Shown in pieces: positions 14,674-23,751 of a DNA stretch of 34,302 bases (position 1 is its first letter; each line of letters opens with the position of its first letter). Made by a program: the position numbers and the translations under genes. The DNA is from Elusimicrobiota bacterium (GTDB lineage Bacteria; Elusimicrobiota; Elusimicrobia; Elusimicrobiales; UBA9959): NCBI GenBank assembly GCA_016208085.1, contig JACQYT010000129.1, positions 1 to 34,302 of the forward strand, given 5' to 3'. A model generated the notes under the pieces. It saw only the letters and a program-made list of their open reading frames with translations, did no database searches and was not told the origin of the DNA.

Positions 14674-15423
14674 ATGGTGGAAATTAAAACCGCCGCCGAG
14701 CTTGAAAAAATAAGGCAGGCGTCAAAGATAGTGGCCAGGACGCTGGCGCTTTTAAAGAACGAGATCCGGGCCGGCGTTTCCACCGCCGATTTAAACGCTC
14801 TGGCGGAGAGCGAGATCAGAAAATATAACGCAGTTCCCGCTTTTCTCGGTTACCGCGGTTATCCCGCAACGCTTTGCGTGTCCATAAACGAGGAAGTGGT
14901 TCACGGCATACCGAACGCCCGGAGATTCTTGAAAAACGGGGATGTGGTAAGCCTGGACCTCGGAGTCGTTTACGAGGATTTTTACGGCGACGCGGCCCTG
15001 ACGGCGGCGGTCGGCGCAGTGTCGCCCGAGTGTTCCAGGCTGATTTCGGTCACGGAGCAGGCCCTTGCCAGGGCTATCTCAGCCGTTAAAAACGGCGCGC
15101 GCCTGGGGGATGTGTGCCACGCGGTGGAAAGTTTTGTGGTCCAGAAAGGGATGTCCGTGGTCAAGGAATTCACCGGGCACGGCATAGGGCGCCGCCTCCA
15201 TGAAGAGCCATCCATCCCTAACTACGGCAGGCCCGGCTCGGGCGTAGCGCTTAAAGTCGGGATGACGCTTGCCATCGAGCCGATGGTGTGCCTGGGCCGG
15301 CCGGAAGTGCTTATAAAGAACGACGGCTGGACGGCTGTTTCCGTGGACGGCAGCTGCGCTGCGCATTTCGAACATACCGTAGTCGTGACCGAAAACGGCT
15401 GCGAAGTATTAACCGTGGTTTAA
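14674..15423 (+). CDS. map: Methionine aminopeptidase, type I
   Basis: The enzyme removes the initiator methionine from new proteins. The metal ligands are visible: aspartates in LDLGVVYEDFYGDAAL, the histidine of FTGHGIGRRLHEEP, and the glutamates of AIEPMV and FEHTVVV. At 249 aa it matches type I enzymes without an N-terminal extension. ATG at 14674 gives the usual MVEIKT start; a GTG two codons earlier (14668) would overlap the adk stop. No clear ribosome-binding site is seen, so coupling to adk is likely. infA follows after 19 bases. Confidence 0.97.
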   Translation: MVEIKTAAELEKIRQASKIVARTLALLKNEIRAGVSTADLNALAESEIRKYNAVPAFLGYRGYPATLCVSINEEVVHGIPNARRFLKNGDVVSLDLGVVYEDFYGDAALTAAVGAVSPECSRLISVTEQALARAISAVKNGARLGDVCHAVESFVVQKGMSVVKEFTGHGIGRRLHEEPSIPNYGRPGSGVALKVGMTLAIEPMVCLGRPEVLIKNDGWTAVSVDGSCAAHFEHTVVVTENGCEVLTVV

Positions 15424-15442
15424 TTTTGTATAATATACAGAT

Positions 15443-15664
15443 ATGCCTGAAAATAGCGAAAAGGTAGAAGTGGAAGGGATCGTCAGAGAAGCCCTTCCGA
15501 ACGCCACTTTCAGGGTTGAGATCTCTGCCGGCAAGATAATACTCGGCCATATCTCCGGCAAGATGCGCATCAACCATATAAAGATACTTCCCGGCGACAA
15601 GGTGAAACTGGAGCTTTCGCCTTATGATCTGTCCAGGGGTCGGATAGTTTACAGGGAGAAATAA
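15443..15664 (+). CDS. infA: Translation initiation factor IF-1
   Basis: IF-1 blocks the A site during initiation. The 73-residue OB-fold protein shows [41 protein letters not shown] and the ending [16 protein letters not shown], all typical. A TATAAT (15429-15434) lies just before the start, so a near-leaderless transcript could begin here, but I see no good -35 box. It keeps the usual order map-infA-rpmJ. Confidence 0.97.
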   Translation: MPENSEKVEVEGIVREALPNATFRVEISAGKIILGHISGKMRINHIKILPGDKVKLELSPYDLSRGRIVYREK

Positions 15665-15679
15665 CAGGAGCTTGTTAAA

Positions 15680-15793
15680 ATGAAAGTGAGGGCAAGCGTA
15701 AAAAAGATCTGCAATAAGTGCGTAATAGTCAAAAGAAAAGGCGTAGTCAGAGTTATCTGCAAAGATCCCCGCCATAAACAGCGGCAGGGCTAA
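15680..15793 (+). CDS. rpmJ: 50S ribosomal protein L36, zinc type
   Basis: This 37-residue gene was found by reading the gap between infA and rpsM. It translates [14 protein letters not shown], then [15 protein letters not shown], then PRHKQRQG. The zinc ligands C11, C14, C27 and H32 (C-x2-C-x12-C-x4-H) are intact. CAGGAG ten bases ahead of the ATG is the ribosome-binding site. Size and place between infA and rpsM are canonical. L36 stabilises 23S rRNA folding at a late stage. Confidence 0.97.
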   Translation: MKVRASVKKICNKCVIVKRKGVVRVICKDPRHKQRQG

Positions 15794-15795
15794 AA

Positions 15796-15871
15796 CGGCA
15801 GGGTAGAGGGTAGAGTTGCAGAAATAAGGAACTCCTTACCCTATACCCTATCCCCTCTGCCCTATACCCTG
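15796..15871. repeat. Heptad inverted-repeat element, rpmJ-rpsM gap
   Basis: The left arm has GGGTAGA words; the right arm (15838-15871) reads GGGTATA, GGGCAGA and GGGGATA on the other strand. The core TAAGGAACTCCTTA is a near palindrome that recurs with one change at 27301-27313. Confidence 0.8.
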
Positions 15872-15889
15872 TAGTTTTAAGGAGAAAGT

Positions 15890-16288
15890 ATGGCAAGAAT
15901 AGCGGGTGTGGATTTACCGAGAGAAAAAAGGATAGACATCGCGCTTGCGTATATCTACGGCATAGGCCGTCCCCTGGCCGGCAAGATCCTGGAAGGCCTG
16001 AAAAGCCAGGTGGCCCCTTCCACCAGGGTTAAGAACCTCACCGAGGACCAGATCGGCATGCTGAACACGATAATCTCCAAAGAATACAAGGTGGAAGGCG
16101 AGCTGAGGAGAGAAGAGACCGCCCATATCAAAAGGCACATCGAAACAGTCAGTTACCGCGGTTACCGCCACAGAAGGTCGCTCCCCGTCAGGGGCCAGCG
16201 CACCAGAACCAACGCCCGGACAAGGCGCGGCAGGAGAAAGACTGTCGGCTCGACGGCAAAAGCTCCGGCCAAACCGGCGATTAAATAA
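15890..16288 (+). CDS. rpsM: 30S ribosomal protein S13
   Basis: S13 contacts the P-site tRNA and bridges to the 50S. The start [26 protein letters not shown] and the C-terminal [25 protein letters not shown] are diagnostic. At 132 aa it is a little long, with a Lys/Ala/Pro tail. TAAGGAGAAAG is a strong ribosome-binding site. It begins the alpha-operon part of the cluster. Confidence 0.97.
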   Translation: MARIAGVDLPREKRIDIALAYIYGIGRPLAGKILEGLKSQVAPSTRVKNLTEDQIGMLNTIISKEYKVEGELRREETAHIKRHIETVSYRGYRHRRSLPVRGQRTRTNARTRRGRRKTVGSTAKAPAKPAIK

Positions 16289-16310
16289 TATCAGGCAGGT
16301 AAAATTTACC

Positions 16311-16754
16311 ATGACCGAAGAAAAAAAACAGCAGCAACAGCAGCCTGTCTCCGACAGCTCCAAAAAACAGGAGCATAAGCCCCAGCCGAAAAGAAGATAT
16401 CACGGTTCTGTGACTTTTGCGAAGGTCTTCATCAACTGCTCCTTCAACAACACCATAGTCACCATTGCCGACGAAAAAGGGAATGTGCTGGCCTGGTCCA
16501 CTTCCGGCGCCAACGGCTTCCGGGGAACCAAAAAAGGAACCCCTTTCGCCGCGCAGATAACCGCCTCCAAGGCGGCCGGCCGGGCGGTGGAATACGGCGT
16601 GAAACAGGCCCTAGTATTCGTCACCGGGCCCGGCAACGGCAGAGAAACGGCGATCAGGGCGATAGCCTCCAGCGGCATCCATGTGCTCTCGATAAAAGAC
16701 ACCACGCCGATACCGCATAACGGCTGCAGGCCGCCCAAGCCGAGGAGAGTGTAA
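16311..16754 (+). CDS. rpsK: 30S ribosomal protein S11
   Basis: S11 lies in the 30S platform near the E site. The core contains [42 protein letters not shown] and the ending [18 protein letters not shown]. At 147 aa it carries an extra N-terminus of about 25 residues rich in Gln and Lys (run of five Gln). The ATG follows directly on a small palindrome GGTAAAATTTACC, with only weak Shine-Dalgarno potential. Two repeats separate it from rpsD. Confidence 0.97.
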   Translation: MTEEKKQQQQQPVSDSSKKQEHKPQPKRRYHGSVTFAKVFINCSFNNTIVTIADEKGNVLAWSTSGANGFRGTKKGTPFAAQITASKAAGRAVEYGVKQALVFVTGPGNGRETAIRAIASSGIHVLSIKDTTPIPHNGCRPPKPRRV

Positions 16755-16756
16755 AC

Positions 16757-16797
16757 AGCGGTAACCGGTAACCAGTAGCTGTTACTGTTTACTGATT
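16757..16797. repeat. Heptad element after rpsK
   Basis: Left words are GGTAACC repeated; the right side has TGTTTAC and TGATTAC, which read GTAAACA and GTAATCA on the other strand. It starts two bases after the rpsK stop and is followed by the composite repeat at 16805. Confidence 0.65.
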
Positions 16798-16804
16798 ACT
16801 TTGG

Positions 16805-16974
16805 TTAAAAATTTTTGCGGCAAAAATTTTTACCATACCCCGCCCTTTAGGGCGGGGTAATCTTGGGGTAAGGGGGAGTTTGAGGGGGAAAGAAATTTCC
16901 CCCTCATCTCCGGCAAGGTGTTGAAGAAAACCCCGTGCCGGGTAGGATAAAATGTTGTCGGACAACATTTTATT
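16805..16974. repeat. Composite hairpin repeat, copy 1 (ahead of rpsD)
   Basis: Three hairpins in order: AAAAATTTTTGCGGC with its complement, then CCCCGCCC-TTTA-GGGCGGGG, then a near-perfect palindrome around TGTTGTCGGACAACA (16953-16967). A second copy with the same order lies at 32878-33066 ahead of queE. The last palindrome contains ATG TTG TCG, which opens the rpsD frame further upstream and would add MLSDNILF to the protein if used. Between the hairpins is a Gly-rich GGGGGAGTTTGAGGGGG stretch. Confidence 0.9.
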
Positions 16975-16987
16975 TTACGGAGGTTTG

Positions 16988-17626
16988 ATGTCCAGATACA
17001 CGGGACCCAGCTGCAAAAAATGCAGCAAAATAAGTCAGAAGCTGTTCCTTAAAGGGAACAAATGCTTCACCAACTGCGCGGTGGACAAAAAACAGAAGGC
17101 GAGCCGCGATAGAAAGTTTTCTTCAGGCCACAGCCAGGCCAAACAGTCCGACTACGCCAAGCATCTGCGCGAAAAGCAGAAGGCCCGCTTTATGGCGCAG
17201 ATCGGAGAGGCCCAGTTCAAGAGATTCTTCTCGATGGCTTCCAAAGACAAAGGCAAGACCGGCGAAGCGTTGCTGCGCTTTTTAGAGGTGCGGCTTGATA
17301 ACGTCGTCAGACGCCTGGGATTCGCGGTCTCGCTCAAGGCCGCCAGGCAGCTCGTTAACCACGGGCATATTCGCGTCAACGGCCGCCAGACGGACATACC
17401 GTCGGCCCTGGTCAAACCCGGAGACGTTGTAGCCATAAACCCCAAGGTCGCCCAGACGGTTCTCGTCAGGCAGGGGCTTGAGCACGCGGAGAAGTCCGCT
17501 CCCCGGCCGAGCTTTCTTGCCTACGACCCCGGCGCCATGACGGGCAAGATGGTGCGCTGGCCGGACCGCGGGGAAGTCTCAATAAACGTCGACGAACAGT
17601 TGATAGTGGAATTTTATTCCAAGTAA
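16988..17626 (+). CDS. rpsD: 30S ribosomal protein S4, zinc type
   Basis: S4 nucleates 16S rRNA folding and forms part of the mRNA entry helicase. The N-terminal cysteine cluster (GPSCKKCSK and CFTNC) marks the zinc-binding form. The S4 RNA-binding domain runs from FLEVRLDNVVRRLGFAVSLKAARQLVNHGHIRVNG. ACGGAGG directly ahead fixes the ATG at 16988 (212 aa); the longer frame to 16952 is encoded by the composite repeat. rpoA follows after an octad element. Confidence 0.97.
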   Translation: MSRYTGPSCKKCSKISQKLFLKGNKCFTNCAVDKKQKASRDRKFSSGHSQAKQSDYAKHLREKQKARFMAQIGEAQFKRFFSMASKDKGKTGEALLRFLEVRLDNVVRRLGFAVSLKAARQLVNHGHIRVNGRQTDIPSALVKPGDVVAINPKVAQTVLVRQGLEHAEKSAPRPSFLAYDPGAMTGKMVRWPDRGEVSINVDEQLIVEFYSK

Positions 17627-17630
17627 ACAT

Positions 17631-17715
17631 AAGCAAGACAGCAAGAGAGCGAAAGAGCAAGAGAGTAGGATGCAGACACTATCGGGCTGTCCCGCTGTCC
17701 GGCTATCGCGCTAAT
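17631..17715. repeat. Octad inverted-repeat element, rpsD-rpoA gap
   Basis: The left arm steps through AGCAAGAC, AGCAAGAG and AGCGAAAG at eight bases. The right arm reads GCCGGACA, GCGGGACA and GCCCGATA on the other strand. The words of the two arms are related but not strictly complementary. The array ends before the AGGAGG of rpoA. Confidence 0.75.
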
Positions 17716-17734
17716 TCAGGAGGTTGTTCAATCA

Positions 17735-18712
17735 ATGTCTAGTTTTTCAAAACAACTGATAATCCCCGAAGCCATAAACTCGGAGGAAAAGACCAGAACC
17801 GGGAATTATTCCAAGTTCACCGCCGAGCCCTATGAAAAGGGCTACGGCCACACCATAGGAAATTCCTTAAGACGCATACTGTTGTCCAGCCTTGACGGCG
17901 CGGCTATGGTGGCCGTCAGGATAAAGGGCGCCAGGCACGAGTACTCCGCCATCAACGGCGTCGAGGAAGACGTCATCAACGTGCTCTTAAACCTTAAAAA
18001 ACTGCGGGTCCGCCTGACCGGCGAAGGCCCTGAGACGCTTACGCTGTCGGTGTGCGGCAAAAAAGAGGTGAAAGCCGCGGATATCCGTGAAAACGCCAAC
18101 GTTATGGTCATCAACAAAGACTTGGTAATCGCGCACGTGGAATCGGGCGCCGTTTTTGAGGCGGAGCTTGAGATCGCCAGGGGCGCCGGTTACCTGACCT
18201 CGGAAGAGATCCGGGCCCGCATGAACCTCCCGATGGACTTTATACCTATGGACGCGCTCTTTTCTCCCATACAGAAAGTGCATTATACCGTGGAAAACGC
18301 CAGGGTCGGCCAGCGCACGGATTATGATAGGCTGGTCCTAGAGGTGTGGACCGACGGCAGCATCACGCCGTTGGAAGCGGTGACGAAGACCGCCAGTCTT
18401 TTGCGCCGTTCCATCATCCCGTTCCTGCCCGAAGCCGAAGCGTCGGCGGAGCCGGCCAGGGAAGCGGCGGTAGATGCCGGGGAGAAGGGGACCGAGCTCA
18501 AAAACACGCTGGAGCAGGGCGTGGAAATGATAGAACTTTCTTCGCGCGCTTCCAATTGCCTTAAAGTCGCCGGCATACGCACGATAGGCGAGCTGGTGGA
18601 GAAGACCGAAGACGATCTGTTGGCCGTTAAGAATTTCGGCAAGAAATCGCTGGACGAGATCAGGGAAAAACTCAAAGAAATGGGGCTTGAACTCGGGCTG
18701 AAGCCGCAATAA
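17735..18712 (+). CDS. rpoA: DNA-directed RNA polymerase alpha subunit
   Basis: Alpha dimerises to start RNA polymerase assembly and contacts activators and UP elements. The N-terminal domain has GYGHTIGNSLRRILLSSLDGAAM; the C-terminal domain (from about residue 265) has IELSSRASNCLKVAGIRTIGELV and KNFGKKSLDEIREKL. At 325 aa it is normal. AGGAGG about ten bases upstream supports the ATG. It is followed by a strong hairpin and rplQ, as usual for the alpha operon. Confidence 0.98.
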   Translation: MSSFSKQLIIPEAINSEEKTRTGNYSKFTAEPYEKGYGHTIGNSLRRILLSSLDGAAMVAVRIKGARHEYSAINGVEEDVINVLLNLKKLRVRLTGEGPETLTLSVCGKKEVKAADIRENANVMVINKDLVIAHVESGAVFEAELEIARGAGYLTSEEIRARMNLPMDFIPMDALFSPIQKVHYTVENARVGQRTDYDRLVLEVWTDGSITPLEAVTKTASLLRRSIIPFLPEAEASAEPAREAAVDAGEKGTELKNTLEQGVEMIELSSRASNCLKVAGIRTIGELVEKTEDDLLAVKNFGKKSLDEIREKLKEMGLELGLKPQ

Positions 18713-18719
18713 GAGGGTT

Positions 18720-18767
18720 GGGGACAGTCCCTATTTACCGGCTTGCCGGTAAATAGAGACTGTCCCC
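18720..18767. repeat. Near-perfect 23-bp hairpin between rpoA and rplQ
   Basis: Arms at 18720-18742 and 18745-18767 pair over 23 positions with one mismatch and a 2-base loop. The outer part is GGGGACAGTC and the inner part TATTTACCGGC. It ends at most 12 bases before the rplQ start and leaves no room for a ribosome-binding site. Relatives occur at 10703 and within queE near 33193. Confidence 0.9.
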
Positions 18768-18779
18768 GTGCCCGTATTT

Positions 18780-19124
18780 ATGATAAAAAACCTTGGACAC
18801 AGAAAACTTTCAAAGACAGGCTCTCACAGGCGCGCCATGTTCGCGAATATGGCGGCCAGCCTTCTGCTGCATGAGAAGATACAGACCACCCTGCCCAGGG
18901 CCCTGGAGCTCAGGCGCGTGGTGGAAGGGATCATTAATGACGCCAAAAAGGGGCGGAGGCTCCAAGTCAGGAAGGCCGTGCATAGCAGGGACGTCTATCA
19001 TAAACTCTTCGATGTGATAGCCCCCAGGTACAAGGATCGCGACGGCGGCTGCACCAGGATCCTCAGGCTGGGCGCTAGGAAAGGCGACGCCGCTGAAACA
19101 GCCATGATCAAACTAGTAGACTGA
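18780..19124 (+). CDS. rplQ: 50S ribosomal protein L17
   Basis: L17 binds near the exit tunnel. The sequence shows [43 protein letters not shown] and [21 protein letters not shown]. At 114 aa from the ATG at 18780 it has the normal length; a GTG at 18768 would add four residues and lies directly after the hairpin arm. Neither start has a visible ribosome-binding site because the hairpin occupies the place. mreB starts two bases after its stop. Confidence 0.95.
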   Translation: MIKNLGHRKLSKTGSHRRAMFANMAASLLLHEKIQTTLPRALELRRVVEGIINDAKKGRRLQVRKAVHSRDVYHKLFDVIAPRYKDRDGGCTRILRLGARKGDAAETAMIKLVD

Positions 19125-19126
19125 AA

Positions 19127-20170
19127 ATGTTCTTCGATTATTTCTTCAGCCTTTTTTCCAACGACATAGGCATAGACCTGGGCACGGCCAACACGCTGGT
19201 CTATGTCAAGGGCAAGGGCATCGTGCTGCGCGAGCCCTCCGTTGTCGCTATCGACAAGAACCGGAGAAAAGTACTGGCTGTGGGCAGCGAGGCCAAGCTG
19301 ATGCTGGGGCGCACGCCGTCCAATATCGCGGCCGTAAGGCCCTTGAGGAACGGCGTTATCGCCGACTTTGAAGTCACCCAGGAAATGATCAAGTATTTTA
19401 TCAGGAAAGTGCACAACAGGCGGAGCCTTTTGCACCCCAGGATAGTTATAGGCATCCCCTCGAGCATAACTGAGGTGGAAAAGCGCGCGGTGCAGGAATC
19501 GGCGGAGCAGGCGGGCGCGCGGGAAGTTTATCTTATAGAAGAGCCCATGGCCGCGGCCATAGGCTCAGAACTGCCCGTCTCGGAGCCCCATGCCAGCATG
19601 ATCTGCGATATAGGCGGCGGCACTACCGAGGTGGCCGTCATCTCTTTGGGCGGCATGGTGGTGGCTAAAGCCATTGATGTGGCCGGCGACGAGATGGACG
19701 ATTGCATAGTCCAGTATTTCAGGAGAAAACATAATCTGGTAATAGGCGAAACTACCGCAGAAGAGGTAAAAATACAGATCGGCTCGGTTTTTCCGCTAAA
19801 AGAAGAAAAGACCATAGAGGTCAAGGGTAGGGATCAGGCGAAAGGCCTGCCCAAAACAATTCTTGTGACTTCGGAAGAGATAAGACAGGCTCTGCTGGAG
19901 CCGGTCCAACTCATAGTTGACGTTATAAAACAGGTTTTGGAAGAAACCCCGCCCGAACTTTCCTCCGACCTTGTGGACAGAGGCATGATACTTGCCGGCG
20001 GAGGCTCCTTGTTAAGGGGCTTTCCGGAGCTTATAAGGCAGGAAACCGAATTGCCGGTCCACAGGGCGGCCGATCCGCTTAGCTGTGTCGCTTTAGGATG
20101 CGGCAAGTACCTTGAAGAACTGGACACGATACAGCAGAGACCCGATTTTTTGAAGTCATACCGCAGTTAA
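19127..20170 (+). CDS. mreB: Rod shape-determining protein MreB
   Basis: MreB is a bacterial actin that guides side-wall synthesis. Nucleotide-binding landmarks are [20 protein letters not shown], the phosphate-2 loop [17 protein letters not shown] and [11 protein letters not shown] near the end. A hydrophobic N-terminus ([10 protein letters not shown]) suits membrane binding. At 347 aa it is normal. Its ATG lies two bases after the rplQ stop with no separate ribosome-binding site, so it is probably co-transcribed and coupled with the alpha operon. A 343-base gap with repeats separates it from mreC. Confidence 0.98.
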   Translation: MFFDYFFSLFSNDIGIDLGTANTLVYVKGKGIVLREPSVVAIDKNRRKVLAVGSEAKLMLGRTPSNIAAVRPLRNGVIADFEVTQEMIKYFIRKVHNRRSLLHPRIVIGIPSSITEVEKRAVQESAEQAGAREVYLIEEPMAAAIGSELPVSEPHASMICDIGGGTTEVAVISLGGMVVAKAIDVAGDEMDDCIVQYFRRKHNLVIGETTAEEVKIQIGSVFPLKEEKTIEVKGRDQAKGLPKTILVTSEEIRQALLEPVQLIVDVIKQVLEETPPELSSDLVDRGMILAGGGSLLRGFPELIRQETELPVHRAADPLSCVALGCGKYLEELDTIQQRPDFLKSYRS

Positions 20171-20513
20171 CCGGTGGCGCTTGGAGCTTTCGTATTCTGC
20201 CTCCAGTTTCGCACAGGTCAGGCGTTACGGGGCTTGAGGCGCTTAAGGTTTCCCGCTTAAAATCGAGTCTTTTCCGAAAATTGTATAACAATTTTCGGAA
20301 TATTGTTCGCCTGATTACCAGCTTTGGGCCGATGAATTTACCAATCAACACCCATAAAATTTTATGTTAACCTGAAAGTTTCAATTGGAAATAATTTTTT
20401 TCGGCTTCTTTCCTGACCGGCGATGCGAATTTTATATTGCGTTCATTGGTAAAATACGGGGCGAAAGTTGTTTGACAGGCGAACGGAAATCCGTCCGCCT
20501 GAGGCGGACGGAT
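20171..20513. other. Gene-free stretch with three hairpins, mreB-mreC
   Basis: No gene is seen here. There is a perfect 13-bp hairpin TTCCGAAAATTGT (20272-20284) with its complement at 20288-20300, followed four bases later by GTTCGCCTG (20305). An inverted copy, TTTGACAGGCGAAC, lies at 20471-20484. A perfect 11-bp hairpin ATCCGTCCGCC/GGCGGACGGAT (20489-20513) ends exactly at the base before the mreC ATG. An extended -10-like TGGTAAAAT occurs at 20447-20455, without a clear -35. A related hairpin plus GTTCGCCTG occurs after the amidase gene at 28977-29020. Confidence 0.7.
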
Positions 20514-21374
20514 ATGAACAGGGAAAAAGACTTGGCGAATTACGCTTTCGTCTTTTTCGTCTTTCTTTCGGTCCTTTTGCTGCTGTTCCCTTCCACCAGA
20601 ATCGCCCAGACCGCCAGAATATTGGCGAGTTACAGCCTCTACCCTTCGCTGCATTACGGCGCGAAATACGACCACTATATTCGAAACGTGCCGGAAAATT
20701 TCCTCAATATCCTGAAAACCGACCAGGAAAACCGGGACTTGAAAAACAAAATAAAAGAGCTGGAGATCTCCGTCAAAGCCGCCCAGGCGGCCGAGGCCGA
20801 AAACCAGCGCCTTACCGGAGAGCTGGGGCTTTCAAGGAACCTGGGTTTGAAGGGCGTATGGGCCAGGGTGATTAACAGGAATCCGCTGGACTGGCACGGG
20901 GCTTTCTTCATAGACAAGGGTGTTAAAGCGGGCATCACGCCGAACGCCACCGTAATGGGGTTTGAAAACGCCCGCCTCGGCCTGGCCGGCCGGGTATTAG
21001 AAGTCTATCCGGATTTTTCCAAAGTGCTTCTGATAACCAACGGGGTTTCATCGGTCATCTGCTCCGCGCCGGGCGCCAGGTTCGAAGGCCTGGCCGAGGG
21101 AAAGGGTACCTGGCTTTTAAAGGTGAATTATATTCCCGAAGGCTCCGAGATCGCCGAAGGCATGGAACTTATGACTTCTCCGGGCGGGCTCCTGTTCCCG
21201 CAGGGGCTGCCGGTGGGCCGGGTGGCCAGGGTCCATCCGAAAGAGTCGTTCATGAATTTTATAACCGCCGATGTGGCGCCGGCCGTAAGCATCAACTCGC
21301 TTAAAGAAGTATACGTGATAAAAAGGGAACTACCCGCGGACCTTTACGGACTCTCGGAAGGCGTGAAAAAATGA
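20514..21374 (+). CDS. mreC: Rod shape-determining protein MreC
   Basis: MreC is a periplasmic scaffold that activates PBP2/RodA. It has one N-terminal membrane segment (YAFVFFVFLSVLLLLF), a coiled coil (about residues 65-105, NRDLKNKIKELEISVKAAQAA) and the beta-barrel domain with VINRNPLDWHGAFFIDKGVKAGI. From the ATG at 20514 it is 286 aa, a normal size; the frame remains open to 20385, but that part does not look like MreC. A repeat hairpin ends directly at the ATG, so no ribosome-binding site exists. Its stop overlaps the mreD start (ATGA). Confidence 0.94.
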   Translation: MNREKDLANYAFVFFVFLSVLLLLFPSTRIAQTARILASYSLYPSLHYGAKYDHYIRNVPENFLNILKTDQENRDLKNKIKELEISVKAAQAAEAENQRLTGELGLSRNLGLKGVWARVINRNPLDWHGAFFIDKGVKAGITPNATVMGFENARLGLAGRVLEVYPDFSKVLLITNGVSSVICSAPGARFEGLAEGKGTWLLKVNYIPEGSEIAEGMELMTSPGGLLFPQGLPVGRVARVHPKESFMNFITADVAPAVSINSLKEVYVIKRELPADLYGLSEGVKK

Positions 21375-21850
21375 TATTTACAGGCGATCTTCTTTTATAC
21401 GCTATGACCGGTCTCGTCCACTGGTGGTGGGCGGCCAACCTTTCCATTTTCGGCGTGGCGCCGAATATAGCGTTCATGGCCGCGCTGACGGCGGCCATCC
21501 TCGCCCGGCCGGCCAAAGCCATGTCGTACGGTTTTTTCTTCGGCGTTTACCTCGACCTTCTGGGCTCCAACATCTTCGGGGCTTACGCGCTTACCTACAC
21601 GCTGATGGCTTACGGCGTCTACATCCTTAAAAGGCATTTCGACCTGATAGGCGGATTCTCGCAGATAATAGCGGCGCTTATGCTCTCGATGCTTACCATG
21701 CTGTTCTATCAGGGCCTGTCGCTGGTCTTCGCGAAAATAAATCCGCTTGAGCTTAAGGCGTTTCTTGTGGAGCCGTTCCTGAACGCCGCGCTCGCGCCTT
21801 TCGTCTTTTATCTGTTCGCGCGGCTCAAAAAAAGGTTCGGCATCTTATGA
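21371..21850 (+). CDS. mreD: Rod shape-determining protein MreD
   Basis: MreD is a small integral membrane partner of MreC. The 159-residue sequence has about five hydrophobic segments, including NIAFMAALTAAILA, GYGFFFGVYLDLLG-like YGFFFGVYLDLLGSNIFGAY and IIAALMLSMLTMLFYQG. The F-G-x-x-x-D-L-x-G pattern is typical of the family. Overlaps of four bases on both sides (ATGA with mreC and with mrdA) show tight translational coupling. Primary sequence is weakly conserved in this family, so context carries much of the call. Confidence 0.93.
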   Translation: MIFTGDLLLYAMTGLVHWWWAANLSIFGVAPNIAFMAALTAAILARPAKAMSYGFFFGVYLDLLGSNIFGAYALTYTLMAYGVYILKRHFDLIGGFSQIIAALMLSMLTMLFYQGLSLVFAKINPLELKAFLVEPFLNAALAPFVFYLFARLKKRFGIL

Positions 21851-23751
21851 TAGAGCGGGGAATATCGCAGGAGAGGCTTGAGATCTTATGGCTGTGCGTG
21901 GCCGCCGTCAGTTTGGTATTTTTCCTGCGCCTGATCAATCTCCAGATCCTAAGGCACGTCTATTACAGGGAGATAGCGGAGAAAAACAGGACCCAGGTCC
22001 TGCCGCAGTCCGCGCCCAGGGGCAGGATCTTCACGCGGGATTCGGCGGCAGTGGCCGCCAACAAGCCGTCATTTAGCCTCATCTATTTTCCCGGCCGGCT
22101 CCGGTCGGTGGACGCCATGGATAAAATGGCCCAAAGCCTATCCAAACGCCTGAACGCGCCTTTTGAAGAGCTGCGCGCCGGTCTTTACAAGGCGGTGAAA
22201 AAAGAAGCGCCCATGCGCCTGGCGGAAAATCTTTCCTCAAAAGCCATGTTTTCCCTTTCCGAGCTTAAAACCATGTATGAGGGGATAGACATCATCGTGG
22301 AGGCCCGGCGTTATTATCCTTTCGGAAAATACCTGAGCCACCTTACCGGCTACATAAGCAAGATGGACTCCAGAGAGTGGGCGCTGTACGGAAAGAACAA
22401 GGATTACGGCATGGACTCCCGCGTGGGCAAGGCCGGCCTGGAAAAAACGTACGAGAAAGACCTCAAGGGCAGGGACGGCGGCATTTACCTTGAAGTGGAC
22501 TCGCGCGGCAAATTGAACAGGATCCTTGAAAGCAGGAAATGGGCGCCCGGAGCGGATATATACCTGACCGTAGATTCAAAGATACAGGCCGCCGCCGAGG
22601 AGGGGCTTAAAAGATCTTCCACCAGCAGGGGGGCGGTGGTGGCCGTAGATCCCCGGACCGGGGCGGTCCTGGCCATAGCCTCCATGCCCGACTATGACCC
22701 GAACAGGTTCGTGTCCTATTCGGACGAGAAAATCGCGGACGACTTTAAAGAGCTGCCGGAATTCAATGTCGCCATCCAGGGAACCTACGCGCCCGGGTCA
22801 ATCTTCAAGATAGTGAGCGCGGCCGCCGCCCTTGACTCCGGAAGGCTGGACCCCGCGGAGACTTTTTTCTGCCCCGGTTACTACGACGCCGGGAGCCGCG
22901 TCTTTAAGTGCTGGGAGAAAAAAGGCCATGGCCGCGTGGATTTCATGCAGGGGCTGACCCACTCCTGCGACGTCTATTTTTACAATCTGGGCTTGAAAAC
23001 TGGCGCGCTGAACATAGAAAAATACGCCAGGGCTTTCCGCCTGGGCCTGCCGACCGGCATTCCGCTGCCGGACGAGAAAAGCGGCAACATCTTCGGCCCC
23101 AGCATCAGGGCGGCCAAGAAAAGCTACTGGTTCATAGGCGACACTCTGAATTTAAGCATAGGGCAGGGGGAGATGCTCGTGACCCCGATACAGATGGCCC
23201 AGATGGCAGCGGCGGCGGCCAACGGCGGAATTTTCTGGCGGCCGTATTATGTGGAACGGATCGTCAACAGCGCGGGGGAGGATATTTTTAAGGGCAAGCC
23301 GGAAATGCTGTCCAGAGCGGTTTTAAAAGACAGTACCTGGGCCTCCTTGAAGGACGGACTGAAACAAGTCGTCCTTGAAGGCACGGGACGGGCCGCTAAA
23401 ATAAACGGCGTTGACGTGTTCGGCAAGACCGGCACGGCCCAGAACCCGCACGGCAAGGACCATGCCTGGTTCGTGGCTTTCGCCGGGCTTGCGGGCGAGA
23501 CTTGCGAGATCGCGGTCGCGGTGCTGGTGGAATATGGCGAGCACGGCGCTTCTTCGGCCGCGCCCATAGCCAGGGACGTCATTCTGGCCGCTTTGCGCGG
23601 CAAATTGCCGGAAAACCGGGAGAAGTCACAGGTCACAAGTCACAGGTCACAGGCCTTGCGGGAAGTTGTCGGGACGACTGTGCCGGCCGCTCAAAGCGGC
23701 CTTAAAGAGCTTTCTGTTTCCACGGCCGCGGCCGCCGAGGAGGGGCGATGA
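21847..23751 (+). CDS. mrdA: Penicillin-binding protein 2 (elongasome transpeptidase)
   Basis: PBP2 crosslinks side-wall peptidoglycan with RodA. One N-terminal membrane helix (about residues 10-30), a dimerisation/pedestal domain, then the transpeptidase: S318-I-F-K321 holds the acylated serine, SCD starts at 373, and K527-T-G-T-A closes the site. At 634 aa it is normal. The last 45 residues are unusual: SQVTSHRSQ is encoded by four 7-base words AGTCACA/GGTCACA (23624-23653), followed by a tail with no family likeness. Stops and starts overlap with mreD and rodA. Confidence 0.97.
   Translation: MIERGISQERLEILWLCVAAVSLVFFLRLINLQILRHVYYREIAEKNRTQVLPQSAPRGRIFTRDSAAVAANKPSFSLIYFPGRLRSVDAMDKMAQSLSKRLNAPFEELRAGLYKAVKKEAPMRLAENLSSKAMFSLSELKTMYEGIDIIVEARRYYPFGKYLSHLTGYISKMDSREWALYGKNKDYGMDSRVGKAGLEKTYEKDLKGRDGGIYLEVDSRGKLNRILESRKWAPGADIYLTVDSKIQAAAEEGLKRSSTSRGAVVAVDPRTGAVLAIASMPDYDPNRFVSYSDEKIADDFKELPEFNVAIQGTYAPGSIFKIVSAAAALDSGRLDPAETFFCPGYYDAGSRVFKCWEKKGHGRVDFMQGLTHSCDVYFYNLGLKTGALNIEKYARAFRLGLPTGIPLPDEKSGNIFGPSIRAAKKSYWFIGDTLNLSIGQGEMLVTPIQMAQMAAAAANGGIFWRPYYVERIVNSAGEDIFKGKPEMLSRAVLKDSTWASLKDGLKQVVLEGTGRAAKINGVDVFGKTGTAQNPHGKDHAWFVAFAGLAGETCEIAVAVLVEYGEHGASSAAPIARDVILAALRGKLPENREKSQVTSHRSQALREVVGTTVPAAQSGLKELSVSTAAAAEEGR
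23624..23653 (+). repeat. Heptad array inside the mrdA reading frame
   Basis: Four words alternating AGTCACA and GGTCACA in exact 7-base steps, then GG. It lies 98 bases before the mrdA stop and is translated. A two-word relative (AAGTCAC, AAGTGAC) encodes the L2 tail at about 4974-4988. Because this word happens to lack a stop in the frame used, the protein continues beyond it. Confidence 0.85.

Noticed and set aside
16833..16870. Intrinsic terminator at the GC-rich hairpin before rpsD
   Set aside because: No T-run follows the hairpin, the same hairpin recurs in the repeat ahead of queE, and rpsD-rpoA-rplQ must be transcribed.
16952..16987. Longer rpsD start giving MLSDNILFYGGL
   Set aside because: These codons are the end of a repeat also found ahead of queE, and ACGGAGG lies correctly before the ATG at 16988.
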